From NCBI RefSeq assembly GCF_014898815.1, contig NW_026515445.1, positions 1,612,001 through 1,676,000 on the forward strand: a DNA stretch of 64,000 nucleotides, written 5' to 3'. Of this stretch, positions 38,535-50,400 are shown in pieces. A model generated the notes under the pieces. It had not been told where the DNA came from and did no database searches. It saw only the letters and a program-made list of their open reading frames with translations. Each line of letters begins with the position of its first letter. Within the stretch, counting starts at the first letter, position 1. The DNA is from Panonychus citri (taxonomy: Eukaryota > Arthropoda > Arachnida > Trombidiformes > Tetranychidae). The position numbers and the translations under genes were made by a program.

Positions 38535-41166
38535 TCAGAATGCGAAGTAATCACCAGTTGGATCTTCAACCCAAGGATAATTCTGTGGGCATTCAGTGCA
38601 AGTGTGTAGACGAATCGTTTCTCCAGGCAATTCCCTCGAGGTCAAAGCGCATTGATTTGGTAAACTACAATAAGGTTGACCTTTGACTTCGCACTTTTCC
38701 TTCCAAGGAGCGAAATCGTTGATTTTGGTAAGTTCAGTTGGCGATTGCATCCATTGTAGAACTTGAGTCATTGTAACGAAGAAAACGTCTTTTTTCTCTA
38801 GCATTTCGTCGATCCATTGAATGAAAGCATCGAGATATTCGGGTGTTGTTTTGAGCCACGAGGCGTGGAAGTAAAGTCCTAATGGAGCTCGATTAGTTTT
38901 GTAATGACGATCGAAGTTGTGATTCAGGAAATTGTAAAATTGTTCTCCTGAAATGATGTTGGTACAAGAATCAACCATAGCACATCCTGATAGTTCTTCG
39001 TCAAATTTGGGATCATCTCGACGATCGAGTTCGTTCATGACCATTTCCCAAACTGCGTGGGATCGGGTTGGACAATTTTGACCATTTCCGTGGCATTTGT
39101 GGGGCATACGGAAGTATAAAGTGTAAGGCCAAAGAGGAGGGTTCGAAAGTGGTGCAGTGATTGATGAGTCATACAAAAAGGCTTGTTCTTCCATCATGAA
39201 GAATTGATTATTGCCACCAACTCTTAAATATGGAGCACGAACACCAACAATTGAATTGTCGGTTATGTTGGCAAACTTTTCGATGATCAAACGAACACCA
39301 GCCATTTCTTTGGCCCAAGTTTCGACCGATGCTTCAGACCAATACTTCTCATCGTTTTTATGAGTAATCGAATGAGCTGAGATTTCATGTCCTCGTCTGT
39401 GAACTTCCTGAACTGCGGAATAGTTTGTGTACTTGTGGGACACAAAGAAAGTCGATTTTATCGAACAACCATTTGGATTGTTTCTTCCTTCTTTGAAAAG
39501 CTTCTCGTAAACATCGATATTGTTGTTGTTTATCGCTCCATCAAAAGTGATCATAACCATTTGAGGTGTGTTGGCTGGTTCAAGTCGAGCAGGTATTTGG
39601 GTGCCATCAGCTGAACAGAAACAATCAGGGAGGACACATTGACTCTGATCACAGGGTGGGGCTCGATTTGGATCTTTATCCACAGCTGATTAGTAGGAAT
39701 GGGTGGATAATGAAAGATAAAAGAAGATAAATTGTGAGAGAAACCGGTAATCGTACTCAACTTAAAGTGACCTGATTTCGAGTGATGAAGTTAAACTATA
39801 CCCGGTGTATCATGAGTAAGTAATTGAAAGTAAAATTGACCTGATCTCGATTTTTATACAAAAGAGGATGAAGATGATACTAATGACGAGGAATCAAGAT
39901 TAATTGCTTTCCACTTTAGATCAAACCTTAGTCTCAAAAGAAATCAATTAATCTAAATTAATTCCAAAATGGTAATTTATGAATTTCTTTCTTCTCGTTT
40001 CTACCCTGTATCTTCATCTTCATCTTTCTGAATTTGTGTGTGTGTGTCAATACGTGCCAATTGTTTGGGTTTTGCAAATTAAACGATGAAGAGAAAGAGA
40101 CACACCTTGATGATGATGTGATTCAATCATCACATCATCAGTTGATTTAATTACATTTTAGATTTAGAAAGATGATTAATATTCATTGTGTTTACTTACT
40201 ACAAGCGTTTTCATCAGACCCATCAGGACAATCGGGTGTCCCGTCACAGAACTTTTCCTTCTCGATACAGTCCTTATTACCACAGGCTAACTTTCCTTCG
40301 TCACAAATTGGTGAGTCTGTCGCGAGAAGAGGTGTCGCTAATCGAGGTTCTGTAATTAAAAATTAGATTCTAATTAGAGTCGTGAAATCTCATCGTTGAG
40401 CATTTGGGTTGATCAATTGATTCAAAGTCGAATGACTTTAAACAGATACATGTATCACTAATGTCCAATAGTCGAGTAAACAAATAACGGTAACTGCTGA
40501 TTCTAAATTTAGTTTTTCCATTCATCATGGATCAGTTTCAATAACCAACGATTACTGCAAACAAATGACTTTAAATTTAGAAGCGAAATAAATTATATGA
40601 TTAATGATCGCATCACTATTCATTTAATCATAATTGCTCTTTTTCATTTGATCTGTTTTGTCGTCAGTCCAAAAGTTTTTTCTCATCTTAATCTCAAGTT
40701 GAATGCACTCAAAGTGCTGATGAAAGCGGAAGGATTAGTTGAATTGATCGAAAAAAAGATGACTTGTTATTTCAGGAAACGGACATTTAACTTACTCTCT
40801 AATTGCCCACAGTTTTTCACATTTGTTTTCCAATCACAGGTCTGTCTTTCGATATCAAAAGCAAGTCCCGATGGACATCGTAAGGCCAATAATCCTTGCA
40901 CGGAGCATCGAACGACATCTCGACAATCGTCGTCGGTAGTTAGACGAAAGTATTCCGACGGTGGGCGACCTTTACATAGTTCGGCCTCGTTTTCGTTTTC
41001 AATTTGACGCTTTTTGATCGATTTGATTGAAATACTCGAACCTGAATGACGATTAGAACAAAATTGTATGAAAACATCGAATAAAATTTAAAATTAAACA
41101 CAAACACTTACATAAATTTACAACAATTAATAGAATTAAGCCTAAAGACAATATTTTGTCCATCAT
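38535..41166 (-). CDS. Chitin deacetylase with CBM14, LDLa and CE4 domains (serpentine/vermiform group)
   Basis: Four exons on the minus strand, in reading order 41166-41112, 41041-40796, 40349-40200, 39685-38535, give 533 aa, the usual length of this group. Exon 1 encodes the signal peptide. Exon 2 carries a six-Cys chitin-binding CBM14 domain (ELCKGRPPSEYFRLTT... to KNCGQLE). Exon 3 is an LDL-receptor class A repeat (CDGTPDCPDGSDENAC). Exon 4 is the polysaccharide deacetylase (CE4) domain. CE4 motifs: TFDGA (197-201), HSITH (255-259, metal-binding histidines), RAPYLR (300-305), DSSIT (323-327), LGLYFHASWL (419-428). The enzyme removes acetyl groups from chitin in cuticle and tracheal matrix. 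The second Asp of motif 1 is Gly here (see findings). The gene lies in opposite orientation between the two ABCB copies and is itself not duplicated. Confidence 0.94.
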
Positions 41167-42466
41167 GAAGGAAACGTAAGCAAAGAAACAAATGAAATCA
41201 CAATGAAATAAATTTGATGGTGTAAAGAATCATAAACTGCGTTGATCATCCGGATCGGATGATGATCAAGAAATGAGCAATTTAGGGAGCGAACGTGCGA
41301 GTGAGTACACGAGAGAGATGAGTTTGATGATAAAAATTAGAACAGCAACACAAAAAAGTGCGATAAGAAAGAGATCAGAACGGTTTGTGTTGGTGTTTAT
41401 TTTGAGAACGTGGGAACTTAACCTCATTTTCGGGTAAAAGCTCAGCCAAAGTTGAATTTGTTATGCCAAAAGAAACGCAATTTAGCTTTACACCTCTACT
41501 CATCAGAGGGAAACCCGAATACGATAGATAAACATGTAGGTTCAATTTGAATCGAATGTAAATTTTGTAAGAAATTCTAATTTTCTATTTGATTGTTTTT
41601 AATAATAAGAAGACGAAAAGATTATCGAATAAAATAAATGAAAATAAATAAAAACGAAATAATATTAAGATGGAAATTAATGAGGATAGAGAATAAGAAA
41701 TTCGAAATATTGAATCGCCTTAATTTCTGACAAATAGTAAAGTAAGCGGACAAATGACCTCGTAATGGACTGACAGTAATTCTAGAAACAAGTACAATCT
41801 CTTGGTAAGTAAAACCTGATTCCTCGTTCACATGCACTTGTAAGAAGAACCAGAAAACCGGATTCATCCGTTTAAGAGAATCTTCGTAATCCACTGCTTA
41901 TCCTTTTTTCTTTTTCTTTTTCTTTTTTTCGTTTTTTTGCTTAATCTCAAACGGTTTTAATTGAGAAAAGAAAAAGAAAAAGAAAAAGAGAAGGAGAAGG
42001 AAAAAAGAAAAGTATTAATTGAATTGAGATCATAAGGATCGATTAATTTATGCACTAGACGTGAGACAATTGGAAAGCTCCAATTGTCGACAATTAGAGT
42101 CGCTGGAGTAAAGTAAATGCAACTGGTGAACTTGTCAATTGGTTTGATTGGGTTGAAAGTCACAAGATTAGAAATGAAAGTCAAGTAAATCGAGTGGACA
42201 ATCAATGGAAAGATTGACCATTTGAAAAGAGTTAATTGGATCATCTCAGTTTATTGGTCTAATCATCAATTTATCTTTGGTTAACTTTAAGTAAAGTTTC
42301 AGGTTCCACAGGTAAACAGGTAAGAAGGTAAAGCAAAACCTGTTTTCTTTCGTCTTTGGATTAACAAGTCAAGAGATTGAGACATTTTCTTTCTGTTTCT
42401 TGTCGTAAATGTTTCATTTTCATTTTATTCAGTTTTGTCTTTGGTCAGTCAATCAGCTAATTAGTG
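41167..42466. other. Head-to-head spacer: deacetylase 5' flank and ABCB copy B 5' flank
   Basis: Divergent promoter region. The first part (41167 to about 41523) is unique and should hold the deacetylase promoter. From 41524 it is the right copy of duplicated block 1, equivalent to the 5' flank of ABCB A. A purine-rich AAGAAAA repeat near 41965-42010 differs in length from its counterpart at 32597-32640. Confidence 0.6.
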
Positions 42467-43229
42467 ATGGTCAAGGATATCGAACGGAAACTATTGAGGT
42501 CAGAGTGGATCTGAATATGGTTCATTTAATCGCTCAATCAGTTATAGTGGGTGAGTGGAAATTGTCATTGCTTGTTCCTTTTATTATTATTATTCTAACA
42601 ATTGATCTTTAATTGTCTTTAATTTCTTTAATTTTCTTCCATCGTCTTGCATCTCCTTTAATTCAGTCTTAAAACAGGAAAATCTTCGATCGATGTCGAC
42701 AAAGTCTCCAAACCCGCCGCTGCTCCTAGTGTGTCCATTTTGAGCTTAGTAAGATCAATTAATTTCTTACCACGTTGTTTTCTTCATCGACTGACCAATT
42801 TTACTTTTCCCTTTTCCTTTTCTCTCTTGTGTATTAACAGTTTAGATTTGGTACTTGTTATGATTGGGTTCTTATTGTGATCGGAACTTTGGCCGCGAGT
42901 TTCAATGGAATAGCGAGACCTATGATGGCCATTGTGTTCGGCCGAATGACTGATGCTTTTCTTACAGTTGATTCAGGCAATGAAAGTGCTCCCAGTGCGA
43001 ATATTGTGAATGACACTCTTTCCAGTTTCTTTTATCATCATAATGATAATCAAAGGAATTTCGGTTCAAGTTTTCACCATTCGCAAGAATCGGTTAGTGC
43101 GAGTACTGATTCCACTTCCTTCCAATCAGGATATGGAAGCATAATGTATGGATACGCTTTGTATTATGTCTACTTTGGGTTCGCAGTTTTTTTTGCTTCT
43201 GTTTTACAGGTAAGTTAACGATTTCATCA
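41524..43229 (+). repeat. Duplicated block 1, right copy (5' flank + exons 1-3 of ABCB B)
   Basis: Near-identical partner of 32157-33867. Between about 42340 and 42590 this copy lacks single T or C bases or AG/GA pairs at six positions, relative to the left copy, with no substitutions alongside. One of these falls in the first coding exon. Confidence 0.9.
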
Positions 43230-46200
43230 CATCTTCGAGTTTTTGTCATCTTCTATTCTATAATTCCGGGTGGTTGATGATACTTTCACCTTTTCACAAA
43301 CTGTTAGTACGCGGCTTGGCAGTATACCTGTGAGAGACAAATCCATAGGATTAAGAAGCTCTTCTTGAGACAAGTTCTTCGTCAAGACATCGGCTGGTTC
43401 GACGCTCATAAATCGGGTGAATTCACGTCTCAATTGAATGAGTAAGTTTACAATTCTTTCCGCTATCGAAAAATTATTACAATTCTTCCCTTCTTAGTGA
43501 CATTGAGCGAATTCGTGATGGCATCGGAAGTAAATTAAGTTTATTTCTCGTTTCAATTACTGGATTTCTTGGTGGATATATAATTGGATTTGTTGAAAGT
43601 TTACAATTAACTTTAGCTCTCATTTTCATCGCTCCTTTTTTACTTTATTCCACTTACTACAAATGGACTGTGAGTTTTTCATTATTGGGAACATTTAGAG
43701 AATCTTAATTGTAACAATTTCTTTAATCTCCCAGTATTATGCTAAGTCGACATCCAAGGAACAAGAAGAATATGCTTCGATTTCTGCAATAGCAGAGGAG
43801 ATATTTTCCAGCATCAAAACTGTTTGGTCGCTTTGTGGTCAGAAATACGAGATTGAAAGGTACAGACAAATGTTGGAAGAATCTAGTAAAATGTTGAGTC
43901 GCAAATACTTTATCACTGGAATTACCTTTGGATTCGATAACATTATTTTGTATCTTTCATATGCTTTTGCTTATTGGTAAGTTTTGAAAATTTCAAGAAA
44001 TAAAAGGTTATTAACAGGTCGTGTTTTTCAGGTATGGAGCTAATCTTGTCTTGAGCGGAGTGATAACTCCTGGTTCGATCTTCATCATTTTCTTGTCCGT
44101 CATCATGGGCTCAATGTTACTTGGCAATGCGATGCCAAATTTGAATGATGTGGCGACGGCCAAAGGATCGGCTGGAACAATTTTCAATATAATTGAAAGA
44201 GTAAGTGATTCTCATCGGGTTTGTTTTCTCAATAATAAAGCTTATTTCCGTATCAGGAACCAGCGATTGATTCATATTCTGGAACTGGAAAAGTAATAGA
44301 GGAGCCGATAACTGAAATTAAATTCGAACAAGTGAATTTCTTCTATCCAACAAGACCAAATGTTCAAGTTTTGTTTAATTTCAACCTTGAGATGAAATCT
44401 GGTGAAAGTGTCGCTCTTTGTGGTGGAAGTGGCTCTGGAAAATCAACAATTGTGGCCTTGCTTCAAAGATTCTATGACCCCACGAGTGGAAGGGTAACTA
44501 TTTCTCGCTGAGTATTACTTGACTTTGACTCTCTTTATACTTTACTTAATTTACTTATTATTAATAATTTGTTGTCGATTTCCAATTTAATAGATTACTG
44601 TTAATGGAGTTGATATTCGTGAATTAAATTTAAATTGGTGGAGATCCCAAATTGGTATCGTTAGTCAAGAAGCTGTTTTGTTCAGTGGAACCATTCGAGA
44701 GAATATCGCTCTTGGTACTACAAATGCCGCTTTCGATGAGATTGTCCGAGCCGCTAAAAAGGCAAACGCTCATGCGTTCATCAAGGCTCTTCCCGCTGGA
44801 TATGATACACTGGTGGGGGAAAGAGGAGCTCAATTGTCTGGTGGTCAGAAGCAAAGGATCGCCATTGCTCGATCGATAATTGGAAATCCAAAGCTACTTT
44901 TACTGGACGAAGCTACATCGGCATTGGACACGGTCAATGAGCAAGTTGTTCAAAAGGCATTGGATAAGGCACGAAAAGGAAGGATAACTTTGATTGTCGC
45001 TCATCGATTGTCGACCATTAAAGATGCAGATTTAATTTGTGCAATGGAATCTGGTCGAATGGTGGAAAAGGGTAAACATGATCAACTGGTGGAAACTAAA
45101 GGATTATATCATAAACTAATCACTAATCAAACGTTTGCTGATGAACGAGTGGTCAGCGATCAACAAGCATCTCAAGAAGCAGATTTTTCCATTTCATCGC
45201 CGAAGTCTTTAGCATCTCGAATGTCATTCTCTCAACACTCGATGTCTACAATATTCTCGCATGGAAAAACACAAGTTGTCGAAGCCGAAGGAGAAGTTTT
45301 CGAGCTTCCATCGAACAGCAAAATCATGCGATGGTGTTGGTACAAATGGGACAAATTCCTGTTACTGGGTTACATTTTTTCTGCTTCTTGTCTTGGATTA
45401 GTTATGCCCTTTTTCGCTGTGATTTTCGCCAGTGTTGCTCAGGTAAAATCTCACGAAAACGAACGTTTAATATTCTTACTAATTTGATTATGTTTTTCAG
45501 TCTTTCGATCAAGATGCTTCAGGAATTTTAGAATCCGCAAAGTTTTGGGCTTGGATGTTTGTCATTCTCGCAGTGCTTAATTTCACGAGTCACTTTTTCA
45601 GGGTAAGTCTGTTTGTCTTGAATTTTCATTCATTTTTTACCTGAATTTATTTTTCTTTCAGATAATTTGCTCTGATAATTTAGCTGAACATGTCGTTAGA
45701 CGACTCAGAGTAGCCGCTTATACAAATGTGCTTCGTCAAGATCAAAGTTGGCACGACCAAGAGATTCATTCTCCCGCTCGAATATCGTCGAAACTCGCTC
45801 GTGATGCACCAATGATTCGAGCTGCTGCTGGTCAACGTTCTGGCCTCTTACTATGTTGTATCGTCGCTCTGGTGGCTGGTCTTGGAATAGCCTTTTACTA
45901 TGGATGGATATTAGCATCGGCCTTATCACTTATTCTTCCTGTTCTTCTACTTGCAAGTCGATTGGAGTTTCGTATTAACCATGGACGTAATTTGAAACAA
46001 GCCGATGAAATGGCTGATGCTGGACGAATCGCTACCGAAGTGATTGCCAATGTTAGAACTGTGCAATCACTTAGTAAAGAGAAATACTTTTGCGACAAAT
46101 TTAATCAAATTCTTGAAACTAGTGTAAAGTAAGTCTTGACTCGACTTTCCAAGTCCAAAGATCTGATTCTTTTTTATATTAATCCAAATCTTAGGAAAAA

Positions 46201-47462
46201 CAAGAAAACTGCGATCGTGAGTAGTTTCGCTTATGGTTTCACTCAAAGTTTGTTATTCTTTGTTTATGCTGCTGGATTTTACCTCGGTGCTTATCTAGTG
46301 ACCTTGGGACTAACTTCGGCCCCTGACGTTTACAAGTGAGTTTGGTTTTCACGCTTTATTAAGCTGCTTTGTTTCCAAAGGAATATTAATTGTTGATTTA
46401 ATTTCAGAGTTTTCTTTGCCATGACAATGACTGCTGGATATGTCGGTGTGCTCACCACAGTTTATCCTGATTACACTCAAGCTAAATTATCGGCAGGATT
46501 AGTCTTCCAGTTGATTGAAACTCGTTCAAATATTGACAATCTTTCAGAAGAGGGACTCAAGCCTGTAAGTTTTTATCATCATCTTTATAGATTAACATGT
46601 TAATATGAATTCATATGCAATTTTTCAGGCGATTCTTGGAAACATTTCAGTGACTGATGTTTACTTCAGTTATCCAACACGTAGAGCAGTACCTGTTTTA
46701 TCTGGATTGAATGTCAGCGTTAAAGCAGGACAAACTCTCGCACTCGTTGGAGAGAGTGGTTGTGGTAAAAGTACCTTGATACAAATTTTGATGCGTTTTT
46801 ATGACCCCGATTCTGGATTAATTGTAAGAAATATCAAGAATTTATAGATATTGATCGTTATCAATTAATCATACTTATAATATTAATTGTGTGCATTTTT
46901 GATACAGAAATTTGATGGAACCGATATTCGAGATATTAATATAATTCATTTACGAAGTCACATTGGTTTTGTTGGACAAGAACCTGTACTTTTCAGTGGT
47001 ACCATCGCTTACAATATAACCTATGGTCTAGAATATCATGTCTCTCAAAGTGAGATCGAAGATGCTGCCAAACAGGCAAAGATTCATGATTTCATTCGTG
47101 ATCTACCCCAAAAGTACGAGACTGTTGTCGGAGAAAGGGGAATGCTCTTGAGCGGAGGTCAAAAGCAAAGAATTGCAATCGCTCGAGCCTTGATTCGTAA
47201 GCCAAACATTTTACTTTTAGATGAAGCGACTTCCGCATTGGACTCGGTGAACGAGAAGCTTGTCCAAGAAGCGTTGGACGAAGCCAAGGAAGGACGAACT
47301 TGTATTGTTGTGGCTCATCGATTGTCAACAATTCGTAACGCTGATCAAATCGCTGTGGTTGAAAATGGTAAAATCGCCGAGATAGGAACACATGATGAAT
47401 TGATAAAGAAGAAAGGATTTTATCTGCGACTAATTGAAAGACAACAATTTGTTTCTGAATAA
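42467..47462 (+). CDS. Full-length ABCB (P-glycoprotein-like) transporter, copy B (frameshift in exon 1)
   Basis: Fifteen exons by homology with copy A: 42467-42550, 42667-42748, 42841-43209, 43308-43441, 43498-43669, 43735-43976, 44032-44200, 44257-44493, 44594-45442, 45501-45602, 45662-46128, 46195-46335, 46408-46564, 46629-46823, 46908-47462. From exon 2 onward the frame is open through two TMDs and two complete NBDs. Walker A is GGSGSGKST and GESGCGKST; LSGGQ, Walker B and H-loop are intact in both. Full length would be about 1318 aa. Exon 1 lacks two bases present in copy A (AGAG versus AGAGAG), so the ATG at 42467 meets TGA after 15 codons. An in-frame alternative ATG upstream is blocked by a stop. 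This may be a real null or alternative start, or an indel error in the assembly. The linker after NBD1 and the transmembrane regions differ clearly from copy A. Confidence 0.85.
44377..45135 (+). repeat. Duplicated block 2, copy B (NBD1)
   Basis: Partner of 34947-35699, spanning the end of exon 8, the following intron and most of the NBD1 exon. Length differs by one 6-bp intronic indel. Confidence 0.9.
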
Positions 47463-47482
47463 TCGCAATTAATTAATCAACA
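46923..47482 (+). repeat. Duplicated block 3, copy B (C-terminal NBD2)
   Basis: Partner of 37543-38102. The block starts 15 bp inside the last exon of copy B, just after an intron that copy A does not have. Confidence 0.9.
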
Positions 47483-50400
47483 TTCCCTCTAAAATACTAT
47501 TACCACTTTTCTCGCTGATCTCGAATGATAGTCCTAATTAGAGAAATGACATAAGATTATTAACTTAAAGTTCAATTGTTTCAATGAACAATCAAATGAT
47601 CTACAACATGCAAAGACGCAAAAGGCCTAAGGCGATGTGATATGATGATTCAACTTGAAGTATTCCCTCAAGTTAAAGTCGATTATTGACAAAAATCTTT
47701 GTAACCAACTTTTCTATTCTAACAATTGTTCCATAATTATTTTCCAATAATTTAAATTTTGCATATCAATAATTACCTCCTGAATTGGGAAATTCTCTAA
47801 ATTTATACAATAATAATTAAATTAAATTTTTAATCAAATTAACTCTCAAGTATTGAATTGATTTCTACATAATCTCAATGTGAGACTTTCGTTCACTTTC
47901 AAAATTTAGAAAATTGTCAAAAGGACTTGAGACTAAAGAACATTTCTCAAGTTAATTAAACTAATCATTGGATATTTTCTCTATTAATTTCAATGATTCG
48001 TGAAAATATTCATAGTAAATATCTTTGCAACTCAGTTGGTGACTTTAATTAGCTGTCAACAGATCGAATCTACTTTTGACTAAGATCAATGGTATGAGAA
48101 TATTCAATTAACTAATCCTAAATTGCCATCATGAGTATCGGAAAGTTAAAGGTACAGTTTGTTATCCATTGGTCAGTTTGCCTTCTGTTCCAATAATATG
48201 CATGAATAAAATAGACGATTAATATTATTATTTAATCTCGGACTTTTCTGGAAGCCGGTTAATCAAGTTTTACCTGTTTGGTTACATTCATTTACTTTGT
48301 GTCATTTTAAATCTTCTCATCTAACTTTTTGTTATATTCATGATAATAATACCACAGAATCTGTGGTAATAATAAACTCTAATCAAGATTAATTTTCTCA
48401 ACAAAAGCAAATTAAAGTTGTGATTAAATTAACCAGAGTCACGAAAATGATTGGTAAAAGGAATCAAAATTAAAATGAAAGTTCATTTGTTGAGTAAATC
48501 CTGTTCGTACAGAATTCCGAGTCTCTGGATGAAATTATTTCCAACTTATTATTAAAATCAATTCAGAAGAATTGAAATTTTGAATAAAAATCGTAAATAA
48601 TAAAACTATAATCATCTAATTGCGTAGGAATGAAGGTGACATTAGATAAAAGGATTTGAATCTGATTTTCTCACAGAGAATAAATTAAATTAACAGGGAA
48701 GGGCAGCGAATTGGCCTTCTTCATGAGATCATCTCTTGATTTGCTTTTCATCATCATCTTCTCAGGTACTCAATGATGTTCAACATGCTAATCATACTGA
48801 TAATTAGTTGTGAGTAAACAAAATTCTTGGCTAATATTATCATGTAATATGCACCTTGAAAAGATGATTATCTTTTGTGTCCTCCGCTAATTGCAATTGA
48901 TCTGATTGTATGTGAGATCATTTCTAATTGTATTAGTCTAATTAAATCATATCATCATCATTCTGTCGAAACAAAATTTGTCTGATATTAAATCACCATC
49001 AGTGGGAACCATTTCACTGGAAAAACAAAACAATTTACACACAACTCACTCGTTTATAATTAACCAAATTTCACTTGATTGTTTGATGAAATGTCAACAC
49101 GAAAAGTTTAATTGTTATGTTGTAACGGGAAAAGTACACTTGATTGTAATCTTGAAACTCCAGGCTCACAATTAAATCAACTTATTTTATAATAAATTTT
49201 ATATCGAAAGATTTATTAATAAATGGCTACAACGGTAAACTTAAAGTTTATCATCTATCAATTGGTTTAAATGAAAGATAATCAATATCTGATTAGTTGA
49301 TTACTAATATTTAATGTTAATCTAAACAAATTGTTTGCGTTTACCTTGAGATGGTCAGATTTATGTGATTGAGGACAATAAACTAACCACTTTAATGAAT
49401 GAAAGTTATTGAATTAACTTGATGGTCATTTATGTTATGATGATAGTTAAACATAAACAAATTTAGTGTTTCATTGTTTCATCTCATTTGTAATGCAATG
49501 GATAATTTAATTGGTATAAGGTTAATTAAATTAAATTGTATTATTGAATAGTACTAAACAGGATTATATGATATCATCATTATAATCAACAATTATCAAG
49601 TCAAAGTAACAACCAAAAATAGTAAATTAACCTTAATAATTTAAAAAGTGAACTCATTGCCGCCATTTCATTTCTCCTCATCCTTTTAATTTGTCTTTAC
49701 TGTTCAATTAATATCACATTTCCGTTTCTTTTTAATTGTGAGTATTACCTTGAATTATCCTCTTTGGTGGGATGGGTTGATTAGCAATTACGATTATCTT
49801 TATATCAGTTTGATTAGTGAATCTTGTTAGAGAGAATATTAACTTTTAATTGTTTCGTTGATTATTAACATCAATTAGAAGAAAATTTGTTGATTAAACA
49901 ACAATTTCGCTCGAGGCTGATCATCATTAAGAGTAATTCACATTAATTGTTTACTTTGTTAACAATTATCATGAAATTGATCGCAAAATGTTTTCATTTA
50001 CTGAATTCACTTCTCTTTTTTTCTATTCTCAAACTCTAATCGCTTCTCCGATTGTATTTTTTACTTTTTTAGCACTACATTAATCATCTCCTGAAAACAA
50101 TATAAGATATTGGCCTTGAGAGGTTTACCTGGTCTTTTTATAATTCACTCTTTCAATTTATTGTATTGATTGAATATACTGGTGTTGACGCTTCGGGAAG
50201 GCTCAAAGGGAAGGTCAGTTCATTTTGTTGATATTTTGACAGGTCAGCATTTTAATTGTTACCCTCATGGCTCAGGAATGATGAGTCTACAGTCGATGTC
50301 TTAACATGTCAGCATGATTACGTTAATTACAATCTAATATTCAACAATTAACAGCAACAACTCACCGCACCCACAAGAAACATCATCATTTTCGTCATTC

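Noticed and set aside
48350..48368. Short palindrome TACCACAG-AAT-CTGTGGTA
   Set aside because: Arms of only 8 bp in AT-rich DNA and no neighbouring gene end to support a regulatory or terminator role.
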